From: an uncultured Collinsella sp.
GTDB lineage: Bacteria > Actinomycetota > Coriobacteriia > Coriobacteriales > Coriobacteriaceae
Length of the DNA: 64,000 nt
NCBI GenBank assembly: GCA_938023905.1
Contig: CALJCO010000011.1
Location: 48,882 to 112,881, forward strand
Reading direction: 5' to 3'
Below the pieces are notes generated by a model. That model made no database searches. It was not told where the DNA came from and saw only the letters and a list, made by a program, of their open reading frames with translations. This document shows positions 15,697 through 23,609 of the stretch, one piece after another; within the stretch, counting starts at the first letter, position 1; the number at the start of each line of letters is the position of its first letter. The translations under genes and the position numbers were made by a program.

Positions 15697-16011
15697 TTCA
15701 GCAGGTCAAAGCAATTGGTCATTTTGCAGACGCATTAATTATGAGGGGTTCTTGGCAAGTCGGTAAAACGTTACCAACACGGCTACCTGCATGGCAGTTA
15801 TAAAACCCCCTTAGTCAAGCCGCTGACAAATCCTACCAAAACCAAGCCGCTCACGCCAAAAGAATCCAAAAGATTATGCTTGACCAACATGTTGCGGTCA
15901 CGATCGGCCAGGACGTATGCAATCTGCCGGCACCTCTACGGGATGCGAAGACCATCGCGTACGGACCTTGGATCAATATTTGGTGGCTTATTTGGCGGCG
16001 TGCTTGGTAGC
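15697..16011. other. Gap without a recognised gene
   Basis: Between the nrdD control region and the tRNA terminator no convincing gene is seen. Short frames on the plus strand end in Gly-rich or Trp-rich tails but have no ribosome site. An inverted repeat GGTAAAACGTTACC at 15762-15775 resembles a LacI-family operator. Confidence 0.4.
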
Positions 16012-16048
16012 AAAACAAAACAGCCCAGAGGACATAGCCTCTGAGCTG
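16012..16048 (-). terminator. Terminator of the tRNA-Gly/tRNA-Val unit
   Basis: On the minus strand CAGCTCAGAGG pairs with CCTCTGGGCTG (11 bp, one G-U) and is followed by TTTTGTTTT. It lies eight bases after the tRNA-Val CCA end. Confidence 0.88.
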
Positions 16049-16056
16049 CGAACATT

Positions 16057-16131
16057 TGGTGGGCGTTAGAAGATTTGAACTTCTGACCTCTTCCGTGTCA
16101 GGGAAGCGCTCTCCCCCTGAGCTAAACGCCC
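16057..16131 (-). tRNA. tRNA-Val (anticodon GAC)
   Basis: The cloverleaf is complete: acceptor GGGCGTT/AACGCCC, D arm GCTCAGGGGGAGAGC, anticodon stem CTTCC/GGAAG with loop CTGACAC (GAC), T arm with TTCAAAT, discriminator A and an encoded CCA. It is downstream of tRNA-Gly in one transcript. Confidence 0.97.
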
Positions 16132-16134
16132 AAA

Positions 16135-16210
16135 TGGAGCGGACAACGGGGCTCGAACCCGCGACCCCAACCTTGGCAAGGTTGTGCTCTACCAACTGAG
16201 CCATGTCCGC
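16135..16210 (-). tRNA. tRNA-Gly (anticodon GCC), copy 1
   Basis: Acceptor GCGGACA/TGTCCGC, anticodon stem CAACC/GGTTG with loop TTGCCAA (GCC), T loop TTCGAGC, discriminator U and an encoded CCA. The sequence is identical to the copies at 18263 and 18489. It is three bases from tRNA-Val, so both come from one transcript. Confidence 0.97.
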
Positions 16211-16222
16211 TTACGGGGATTA

Positions 16223-16270
16223 ATCTTACGTGATGCCCGCATCCTATGCAAGAACTTTTTTTGAAAAGTT
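16223..16270 (-). promoter_or_regulatory. tRNA-Gly/Val promoter with palindromic UP-like element
   Basis: TTGCAT (16246-16251) and TAAGAT (16223-16228) are 17 bases apart on the minus strand, 13 bases before tRNA-Gly. Directly upstream of the -35 box lies the AT-rich inverted repeat AACTTTTCAAAAAAAGTT (16253-16270). Near-identical elements stand at the same place before two other tRNA promoters in the window. Confidence 0.75.
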
Positions 16271-16351
16271 TTGCGACGCCCTCGCGAACCTCGCGAAGAC
16301 ATCAGCCACCACGGAAAGCGCAGGCAAACGCAAACTCGCCGCAAGAGGCTC

Positions 16352-18085
16352 CTATATCTCACCGAGCATGATCCAGGCGGAGCTGTCCTGCGCGAGCCTG
16401 CCGTCTGCAAGCGGTGATGAGGTGAGCAGGACCCTGCCCGCCGGCAGCTCCACGGGTACTGCACCGAAGTTCGTCACACACGCCCATCCGTTGTCGCGGC
16501 GATAGGCGATGACGCCGCCCTCAGCGCCCTCGGCACCATCCGCAAGGCCGGTGCGCCCGTCAAGATCGAGCCACGCAAGATCGTTGGCGCACCTGCGCAG
16601 CTTGCGCCGCAGCCAGAGGGCGTCACGATAGAGCGCAAGCATCGATGTCGGGTCCGCTTCTTCCCTATCGGCAGCGTAATCGGAAAACCATGCAGGCTGC
16701 GGCAGATGGGGCGCTGCATCGGCGTTGGCCGGTGAAAACCCAAACGATCCGCCCTGCGCGGGATCGTCCGCTGCCACCCACGGCAGGGGCACACGGCAGC
16801 CGTCGCGCCCCTTCTCGCGCTTCGGTCCGCGCGTATTGGTCGCAGTAGGATCTTCGAGTGCATCCCACGGGATATCAGCCACCTCAAAAAGGCCGAGCTC
16901 CTCACCCTGATACACGTATGCCGAGCCCGGAAGCGCCAGCTCAAGCAAAAGGGCCGCCCGCGCGCGGCGCTCGCCGAGTTCACGGTCCTCGTCATAAGAC
17001 GACCCGTCGCGTAAGAGCCAGTCGAGCGCAATCTGATGGTAGCGCGTCGCCTTGATTTGCGGCAGGGCATAGCGTGTCGCCACGCGCGGCACGTCATGGT
17101 TGGAGAGTACCCAGGTCGAGGCGGAATCGGATTCGATGGCCGCCTTCAAGCCCTCCTCGATTGCAGCGTGCATGTCATCATAGGTCCAAGTGGCCTTAGC
17201 GAACTCAAAGTTGAATGTCTGGCCAAGCTCGCTGGGGCGCGCGTAGAGATACTGGCGCTCGGGCAGCACCCACGCCTCGGCAACGGCGCTGCGCGGTGGA
17301 TTATAGCGGTCGAACACGCGGCGCCACTCGCGATAGATCTCGTGGACCTCGTTGCGGTCCCACAGCGGATGGGTGCCGTCGTCAACCATGTCATCGCCCT
17401 CGGCGAGATGCCACCGGTCGAGGTCATCGCGGTCGAGATCCTTGGCAAGACCGTGCGCCACATCAATGCGAAAGCCATCGACGCCTCGATCGCTCCAAAA
17501 TGTCAGGACGTCGCAAAAGAACGCGTGAACCTCGGGGCATGACCAGTCAAAGTCCGGCTGCTCGGGCGTAAACATGTGCAGATACCACTGACCGTCCGCA
17601 ACACGCGTCCAGGCGGGGCCGCCAAAGTTGGCATTCCAATTGGTGGGAGGCAGCTCGCCGTGCTCGCCGCGACCATCGCGGAAGATATAACGGGCGCGCT
17701 CGGGCGATCCGGGACCGGCGGCAAGAGCGGCTTTGAACCAGGGGTGCTGGTTGGATGAATGGTTAGGCACGATGTCGACGATGACCTTGATGCCGCGCGC
17801 GTGAGCCGCAGCGATCATGTCATCGAAGTCGTCAAGCGAGCCGAGACGTGGGTCGACATCGCAGTAGTCCGCCACATCATAGCCACCATCGACAAGAGGC
17901 GATGGGTAAAACGGGCTCAGCCAGATGGCCTCGATACCCAGCTGCTCAAGATAGTCCATCTGCTGGGTAATGCCCGCGATATCGCCCAGACCCGAACCAG
18001 TCGAATCCTTAAACGAGCGCGGGTAGATCTGATAGATCGCGGCGTCGGACATCCATGAGCGCGAAGAAGACTTTTCTGTAGCCAT
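16352..18085 (-). CDS. GH13 alpha-glucosidase (oligo-1,6-/maltase type)
   Basis: It hydrolyses alpha-glucosidic bonds of short malto- or isomalto-oligosaccharides. The 577-residue protein has the GH13 blocks in order: IWLSPFYPSP, DGGYDVADYCDV, VDIVPNHSS, GVDGFRIDVAHG (nucleophile Asp208), AVAEAWV (acid Glu270) and LSNHDVPR (Asp331). No signal peptide is present, so it is cytoplasmic and acts on imported sugars. The ATG at 18085 has GGGAGA eight bases upstream. The gene stands alone between tRNA-Gly copies, with no sugar transporter beside it. Linkage preference (alpha-1,4 or alpha-1,6) cannot be settled by reading. Confidence 0.9.
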   Translation of the reverse strand: MATEKSSSRSWMSDAAIYQIYPRSFKDSTGSGLGDIAGITQQMDYLEQLGIEAIWLSPFYPSPLVDGGYDVADYCDVDPRLGSLDDFDDMIAAAHARGIKVIVDIVPNHSSNQHPWFKAALAAGPGSPERARYIFRDGRGEHGELPPTNWNANFGGPAWTRVADGQWYLHMFTPEQPDFDWSCPEVHAFFCDVLTFWSDRGVDGFRIDVAHGLAKDLDRDDLDRWHLAEGDDMVDDGTHPLWDRNEVHEIYREWRRVFDRYNPPRSAVAEAWVLPERQYLYARPSELGQTFNFEFAKATWTYDDMHAAIEEGLKAAIESDSASTWVLSNHDVPRVATRYALPQIKATRYHQIALDWLLRDGSSYDEDRELGERRARAALLLELALPGSAYVYQGEELGLFEVADIPWDALEDPTATNTRGPKREKGRDGCRVPLPWVAADDPAQGGSFGFSPANADAAPHLPQPAWFSDYAADREEADPTSMLALYRDALWLRRKLRRCANDLAWLDLDGRTGLADGAEGAEGGVIAYRRDNGWACVTNFGAVPVELPAGRVLLTSSPLADGRLAQDSSAWIMLGEI

Positions 18086-18224
18086 GGGGCGTATCTCCCT
18101 TGCAACGAGGTTATGCGGGATGCCCACGATGATACGCCCAAAGTGGACATTCGCGGCAAACAACGCCACAGCCACGACCCAAAACGCTCGCCCCCCTCGG
18201 GTTCGAGCCCAGGCGATGGGTACG

Positions 18225-18254
18225 AAAAAGCCCGGCTACCGTAGTAGTCGGGCT
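18225..18254 (-). terminator. Terminator after tRNA-Gly copy 2
   Basis: AGCCCGACTAC pairs with GTAGCCGGGCT (one mismatch) around a TACG loop and is followed by TTTTT on the minus strand. It starts eight bases after the tRNA. Confidence 0.8.
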
Positions 18255-18262
18255 GCTGCGTT

Positions 18263-18338
18263 TGGAGCGGACAACGGGGCTCGAACCCGCGACCCCAACC
18301 TTGGCAAGGTTGTGCTCTACCAACTGAGCCATGTCCGC
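18263..18338 (-). tRNA. tRNA-Gly (anticodon GCC), copy 2
   Basis: Same 76-base sequence as copies 1 and 3, with anticodon loop TTGCCAA and an encoded CCA. It is the last tRNA of the Gly-Cys-Gly run. Confidence 0.97.
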
Positions 18339-18343
18339 ATATG

Positions 18344-18370
18344 TAAAACAAAACGGGCGCCGGAGCGCCC
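18344..18370 (-). terminator. Terminator-like hairpin between tRNA-Cys and tRNA-Gly
   Basis: GGGCGC pairs with GCGCCC around TCCG and is followed by GTTTTGTTTT on the minus strand. As no promoter fits in the 42-base gap, transcription must read through it to reach tRNA-Gly copy 2. Confidence 0.75.
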
Positions 18371-18380
18371 GGATGTTGCC

Positions 18381-18454
18381 TGGAGGCGAAGCCCGGATTC
18401 GAACCGGGGGTAAAGGCTTTGCAGGCCTCTGCCTTACCACTTGGCCACTTCGCC
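18381..18454 (-). tRNA. tRNA-Cys (anticodon GCA)
   Basis: Acceptor GGCGAAG/CTTCGCC, anticodon loop CTGCAAA (GCA), T loop TTCGAAT, discriminator U as in all tRNA-Cys, and an encoded CCA. It lies between two tRNA-Gly copies. Confidence 0.97.
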
Positions 18455-18455
18455 G

Positions 18456-18478
18456 AAAAAGGACCGCCTAAACGGTCC
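18456..18478 (-). terminator. Terminator-like hairpin between tRNA-Gly and tRNA-Cys
   Basis: GGACCG pairs with CGGTCC around TTTAGG and is followed by TTTTT on the minus strand. The gap is only 34 bases, so it must be read through for tRNA-Cys to be made. Confidence 0.78.
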
Positions 18479-18488
18479 GGAAATGCAA

Positions 18489-18564
18489 TGGAGCGGACAA
18501 CGGGGCTCGAACCCGCGACCCCAACCTTGGCAAGGTTGTGCTCTACCAACTGAGCCATGTCCGC
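18489..18564 (-). tRNA. tRNA-Gly (anticodon GCC), copy 3
   Basis: Same 76-base sequence as the other two tRNA-Gly copies. It is the first gene of the Gly-Cys-Gly transcript, 12 bases after the predicted -10 box. Confidence 0.97.
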
Positions 18565-18576
18565 TTGCGGGTTATT

Positions 18577-18624
18577 AATTTACGCGAGTTGTCCAAAAGA
18601 CGCAAGTACTTTTTTCAAAAAACT
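18577..18624 (-). promoter_or_regulatory. tRNA Gly-Cys-Gly promoter with palindromic UP-like element
   Basis: TTGCGT (18600-18605) and TAAATT (18577-18582) are 17 bases apart on the minus strand. Two bases upstream of the -35 box lies the AT-rich near-palindrome AGTTTTTTGAAAAAAGT (18608-18624), matching the elements at 16253 and 22079. Confidence 0.75.
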
Positions 18625-18669
18625 TGTCTGCCGCATGTTCTTAGTAGCTAAACGCGCTAAAGCGATTGG

Positions 18670-19416
18670 CTAGGCACACGATTCCAGCGCTCCGCTAAAC
18701 AGCTTCACCATCTGCACGCGCGTGCCGGCACCGTCCGTACGACGAGCAACCTCCACGTTATCGACGAGCATACGCATAAGCTTGATACCACGGCCGCGCT
18801 CCTCAGATGCGACCGGTTCGCTCGTTTCATCGATAGAATAGCCGGCACCTCGATCAAGCACCTCAACCACAACGCGATCGCCATAGGCCTGAACCGTCAG
18901 GACACACCCGATACCGCCCGCATGGTCATAGGCATTACCCAGCGCCTCCCCCGACGCCAATGCGACATCGTAGCGCTCGTCACGGCGCAACGGAAGCGAT
19001 TCAAGGAGTTCGGCGATGCGATGTCGGTAGTATGGAAGATTCTCGATACCCTGACGGACCTCAACGCTCTTACTCCAGCGAGGCAGCTCCCCCACCGGAA
19101 TGGCAGGAATTGACTCCCGTGCCGGCCCCGCGACATGAAGGATATCGACAAGACGAGCAATCTCCAAAAAGCGAACAACTTCACCTGATGCATTGACGAG
19201 CGAAAGCAGGCCTTCTCGCCTCATGAGCTCACGAGCGCGCGTAAGCAGGAATGCCAAGCCCGTCGAATCGATAAAGCTAACAGCCTGACAGTTGATGACG
19301 ACACGACGCACGCCGCGGCCAATCAAAGCATCCAACCGCCGACGCAGCGCAGGCACCGTGGCGATGTCGATATCGCCTGGTGGCGTCAAAACCGCTATGT
19401 CATTCCACTCATTCAT
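18670..19416 (-). CDS. Fused STAS (anti-anti-sigma) and HATPase (anti-sigma kinase) protein
   Basis: Residues 1-105 form a STAS domain of the SpoIIAA/RsbV type (GDIDIATVPALRRRLD, with the phosphorylatable Ser51 in FIDSTGLAFLL). Residues about 125-245 form a GHKL ATPase of the SpoIIAB/RsbW type, with N box SGEALGNAYDHAGG, G1 DRGAGYS and G2 RGRGIKLMRML. The two partners that normally bind each other are in one chain. It follows the SpoIIE-type phosphatase gene by 78 bases on the same strand, so the phosphatase probably acts on its Ser51. A TTG at 19434 is an alternative start; neither has a strong ribosome site. No sigma factor is nearby. Confidence 0.85.
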   Translation of the reverse strand: MNEWNDIAVLTPPGDIDIATVPALRRRLDALIGRGVRRVVINCQAVSFIDSTGLAFLLTRARELMRREGLLSLVNASGEVVRFLEIARLVDILHVAGPARESIPAIPVGELPRWSKSVEVRQGIENLPYYRHRIAELLESLPLRRDERYDVALASGEALGNAYDHAGGIGCVLTVQAYGDRVVVEVLDRGAGYSIDETSEPVASEERGRGIKLMRMLVDNVEVARRTDGAGTRVQMVKLFSGALESCA

Positions 19417-19494
19417 ACGACCATGGTTCCCCAAAAAAGCCCACTCAATGCATTCGTTTCCCTAACCGTACGGATTCAGCCCGCCCAGCGTCGT

Positions 19495-21840
19495 CTATGA
19501 ACGACCCCGTAAAAACTCAAGGGACACCAATGCAATGTCATCGTCCAGCGCCGATTCGGTAAATCGGTCAAGCTCGCCCAAGACCTTGCCGCAAATGCCC
19601 GACACGCCCTCCCCCGAAACAGAAAGCAGAAGGTCGCGCAAGCGCTGCTCGCCAAAGAACGCTCCGGTGCGGTCGCGGGCCTCAATCGTTCCATCCGTAT
19701 ACATGAAGAGCATGTCGCCGGGGGCGAACGTAAACACGCCTGTCTCGTACACCATGCTCTCAAAGGCACCGATTACACCCGATTGGCATCCAAGCAGCTC
19801 GACCTCTCCCCCACGAGCCTCGCCGCCACCCAGCGGCATCGACTCTGGCCTGATGACCATGGTCGGAGGATGGCCCGCCGAACAATACGTTGCGCGTCCG
19901 GCTTTAAGGTCAATCTTGGCGATAAAGGCTGTCACGAACGTCTCGACCCTCGAAAAGCCCATGAGCATGCTGTTAAGGGAGCGTGCCATGCGGGCCGGTC
20001 CAGCGCCCTCCCAAGCATATGCCGTCAGGGCCGTCTTGACGAGCGCGGACATCGATGCGGCCTCAATGCCTTTGCCAGACACATCACCCAGAATCATGAC
20101 GGCGCAGTCGTCGGGAAGACGGATGAGCGTATAGAAATCGCCTCCGACCAACGCCGAATTCGTGGCCGACAGGTACACCGAATCGGTTGCGATACCCGGA
20201 ACATCCCCCAGGGAATTTCTCATGCCGATCTGGAGGGTCTGAGCGATATGGCGCTCCTCGCGCTTTTGAGATTCGCCTTCGTAGATCAGTTCAAAGTCAT
20301 GCGCCAAGTGCACCAAGTAGTCATATTCAAGGTCATCAATCGGCTCTTGGCTGCCATCACGAAGCAGCAGCGCGCGCGTAGTCGGGCTCTTCGCAACAGA
20401 AGCAGGAACAATCGCGTCGTTACTGTGCTTGCCATCACCCTCAGAGCGCGGGCGCCCCGCCTCGATGCCGGAGTCGACATAGAGACCTTGACAAGGCAGA
20501 CCATGTGCCCTAAGCCAGCCTCCCATAGGCATCGATTCGTCAACGCGAGTTATACGGACGTGTTTAAGGTCCTCGGCACTCGTGCCGCCCAAAACAGACG
20601 CCTCAAAGCCATCAGGGCCAGCCCCCAGACGTGCCGCTGGCGCCGTCGTGGAAAAGAAAAGCTTCTCGGGATCGTCCGGCAAAGCAACGCGACTGCCGCC
20701 TTCAAAATCTATGACGTAGGAATCCAGACTGGCGTCATACTCAACAGGGCAAAAATGGCAGTTGAGCATATTGCAGATCTCGGACGATACCGCCTGGGTA
20801 GCCGCGGCGGAATCGTCTAGAAAGGTAAACAACTCATCACGTAAGACATTGAGCGAGCGGCCAAGCTCGGCCGTGCGACGAGAGCGAAGGCTCGATGCCA
20901 TGCCGACCAGCTGGATAGACAGGTAATCGCAAATGACCTCGAGTACATTAACGTCATAGGCGAGCGGTGCCTGGGGGCGTTTCCAACCAACTTCCAGCAC
21001 GCCAAGGACCTGCGTACCGTAAAAAACGGGAAGACAGATCTCGCTGCGGTACGGAGGCATATCCTGCACGCGCAACAGGTGCTTAGAACGATTGTCCAGG
21101 TCCATGAACATACCGGAGGCGGCCCTATCGCCCTCAAGGTCCTGCTGAATCGACAAGCGACAGGCACGCGACTCGCGAAGAACATACGTCGGAATGCCAG
21201 CGCCATACGGCAAAAACTCGGGCAGGTAGCTGTCGTACAGCTCCTTGGAAACACCGCGTAGCTTAAAACCGCCGCTCTCAGAAAAATAGATAGCGGCACC
21301 CGAAGCATCGAGCGTTCCTACAAGCTGGTTCAAAACGGTATCAAGCAGGCTGGGTAACTCATCGGAGCCCACAGTGCTCATAATGACCGAGAGCGTGCCA
21401 GAGAGACGTTTGTTCGCCACTCTAAGCTCCGATAACGCACGCTTGAGTTGACGGTCGTGAGAATACTGTTCCTCGATACTGTGAAGCGCCACCAGGACAC
21501 GTGGTGCACGGCGCCCAAAGATGCGTGGAGGCGTTACGGAGCCCGCACGAACCAAGACGGGAATAAAGGACCCGTCGCTCAGCTTGAGCATCAGCTCGCT
21601 CTCGCAGCCATCGGTCTCAAACGGCAGACGATGTTCGGTCGCGCGCTCAAAGGCAGACGAGTACAGAACGTCCTTGACATCACCGTTGATGACGTCAGCG
21701 CGCTCCTCGCACATCAGATCGAGCAAACGATTATTCACATGAAGGATGGTTCCGTCGAGCTCACAAATGATGACAGCATCGCTCGTGATCTCGACCAGTT
21801 GGGCAACGTCTGCCCACTCGTTGCGCTCAAGCGTTTCCAT
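19495..21840 (-). CDS. SpoIIE/RsbU-type PP2C phosphatase with PAS and GAF domains
   Basis: A 781-residue soluble signalling phosphatase. Residues about 10-120 look like a PAS domain (ITSDAVIICELDGTILHVNNRLLDLM). A GAF-like domain spans about 155-320, then a divergent middle region. The C-terminal 200 residues are a SpoIIE-type PP2C domain with metal-binding Asp in GGDFYTL, GDVSGKGIEAA, YTDGTIEARD and DDDIALV. It would dephosphorylate a phospho-STAS protein in response to a signal. The ATG at 21840 follows GGTGAGG; a GTG at 21852 is in frame but overlaps that ribosome site. The adjacent STAS-HATPase fusion is the obvious partner. Confidence 0.9.
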   Translation of the reverse strand: METLERNEWADVAQLVEITSDAVIICELDGTILHVNNRLLDLMCEERADVINGDVKDVLYSSAFERATEHRLPFETDGCESELMLKLSDGSFIPVLVRAGSVTPPRIFGRRAPRVLVALHSIEEQYSHDRQLKRALSELRVANKRLSGTLSVIMSTVGSDELPSLLDTVLNQLVGTLDASGAAIYFSESGGFKLRGVSKELYDSYLPEFLPYGAGIPTYVLRESRACRLSIQQDLEGDRAASGMFMDLDNRSKHLLRVQDMPPYRSEICLPVFYGTQVLGVLEVGWKRPQAPLAYDVNVLEVICDYLSIQLVGMASSLRSRRTAELGRSLNVLRDELFTFLDDSAAATQAVSSEICNMLNCHFCPVEYDASLDSYVIDFEGGSRVALPDDPEKLFFSTTAPAARLGAGPDGFEASVLGGTSAEDLKHVRITRVDESMPMGGWLRAHGLPCQGLYVDSGIEAGRPRSEGDGKHSNDAIVPASVAKSPTTRALLLRDGSQEPIDDLEYDYLVHLAHDFELIYEGESQKREERHIAQTLQIGMRNSLGDVPGIATDSVYLSATNSALVGGDFYTLIRLPDDCAVMILGDVSGKGIEAASMSALVKTALTAYAWEGAGPARMARSLNSMLMGFSRVETFVTAFIAKIDLKAGRATYCSAGHPPTMVIRPESMPLGGGEARGGEVELLGCQSGVIGAFESMVYETGVFTFAPGDMLFMYTDGTIEARDRTGAFFGEQRLRDLLLSVSGEGVSGICGKVLGELDRFTESALDDDIALVSLEFLRGRS

Positions 21841-21866
21841 CGTGGACCTCACCGTCTATCGGTAAC

Positions 21867-21887
21867 AAAAAAGCCTCCGAAGAGGCT
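21867..21887 (-). terminator. Terminator of tRNA-Leu
   Basis: AGCCTC pairs with GAGGCT around TTCG and is followed by TTTTTT on the minus strand, 12 bases after the tRNA-Leu CCA end and just before the phosphatase gene. Confidence 0.88.
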
Positions 21888-21899
21888 TCTCAAATGCGA

Positions 21900-21989
21900 T
21901 GGTGTCGGAGGCGGGACTTGAACCCGCATGACCAAAAAGCGGTCACTAGCACCTCAAGCTAGCGCGTCTGCCAATTCCGCCACTCCGAC
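21900..21989 (-). tRNA. tRNA-Leu (anticodon GAG)
   Basis: A class II tRNA with a long variable arm: acceptor GTCGGAG/CTCCGAC, anticodon stem CTAGC/GCTAG with loop TTGAGGT (GAG), T loop TTCAAGT, discriminator A and an encoded CCA. It is a single-gene transcript with its own promoter and terminator. Confidence 0.97.
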
Positions 21990-22046
21990 ATGCTATGTTG
22001 TTGATTCGCAGTTCGTTTTGTTGGACCCGCGCGTTCAACGAGGAAG

Positions 22047-22095
22047 ATAATAACCTATGATTCGAGAACTGTGCAAGCACTTTTTTCAAAAAAGT
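22047..22095 (-). promoter_or_regulatory. tRNA-Leu promoter with palindromic UP-like element
   Basis: TTGCAC (22071-22076) with TTATTA (22048-22053, spacer 17) or TATTAT (spacer 18) on the minus strand. Two bases upstream of the -35 box lies the perfect palindrome ACTTTTTTGAAAAAAGT (22079-22095), the clearest copy of the element shared by three tRNA promoters. Confidence 0.75.
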
Positions 22096-22133
22096 TTACG
22101 AATTTGTAATTGCGCAGGTAGACCGACCTGTTC

Positions 22134-22258
22134 GGGCAGGAATGAGGTCGCTTTCCAACGCGTCCTCGGGCATGCGGCATTATTTTGATCCGCGCTTCGC
22201 GCTACAAAATAATGCCGCCCCCTGCGGAATGCGTTGGAAAGCGACCTCATTCCTGCCC
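22134..22258. repeat. 125-bp nested palindrome
   Basis: Outer arms 22134-22161 and 22231-22258 are perfect 28-bp reverse complements. Inside them 22174-22187 and 22205-22218 form a second perfect 14-bp pair (GCGGCATTATTTTG). It is intergenic between tRNA-Leu and oppF. Frames that cross it are artefacts of the symmetry. Confidence 0.92.
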
Positions 22259-22319
22259 TAGGGGCACATGCTTCATGCACAGTTCTCAAACATGTTTTGG
22301 GGGCTGATGCAAATTTGGT

Positions 22320-22374
22320 GGCTCGGCAAAGCCGAGCCCTTATATGGGGAGGCCGGAGCCAAAGCTCCGGCCTC
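22320..22374. repeat. Two adjacent short hairpins
   Basis: GGCTCGGC/GCCGAGCC with a 3-base loop (22320-22338) and GAGGCCGGAGC/GCTCCGGCCTC with a 4-base loop (22349-22374). Neither has a U-run on either strand. They stand between two much longer palindromes. Confidence 0.8.
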
Positions 22375-22440
22375 ACTAACTTTCCTATTAGATTAAGTGA
22401 GCGATCAAGGAATCTCACTCCCCTCTGCCGCGTTAACGCA

Positions 22441-22564
22441 GGGCCCGCCCTGGTGTTGCTTTTCAGAACATTCCGCAGGACGGAGGAAGCCCCGCAGCGC
22501 GCAGCGCGCAGCGGGGCTTCCGATATGTCCGAGGACGTTCTGAAAAGTAACACCAGGCGGGCCC
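22441..22564. repeat. 124-bp nested palindrome at the end of the opp operon
   Basis: The outer arms (22441-22469 and 22537-22564) pair over 28 bp with one bulge and one G-U or mismatch. An inner 11-bp pair GGAAGCCCCGC/GCGGGGCTTCC brackets a CGCAGCGCG repeat. The structure begins 16 bases after the oppF stop and may serve as a 3' barrier for the operon, though no U-run is present. Confidence 0.9.
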
Positions 22565-22580
22565 GGACGAGAACAACCGA

Positions 22581-23608
<1,028 letters not shown>

Positions 23609-23609
<1 letters not shown>

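Noticed and set aside
15836..16048. Plus-strand short frame ending in a Gly-rich tail (GGLFGGVLGS)
   Set aside because: No ribosome site, and it runs into the tRNA terminator; it may be chance or an old remnant.
15851..16204. Minus-strand frame covering tRNA-Gly and tRNA-Val
   Set aside because: It translates the tRNAs themselves (start MAQLVEHNLAKVG); the tRNA folds are complete.
18196..18212. T-arm-like GGGTTCGAGCCC near the tRNA cluster, as a possible broken tRNA or attachment site
   Set aside because: No matching acceptor or anticodon arm can be built around it, and no integrase or repeat partner is present.
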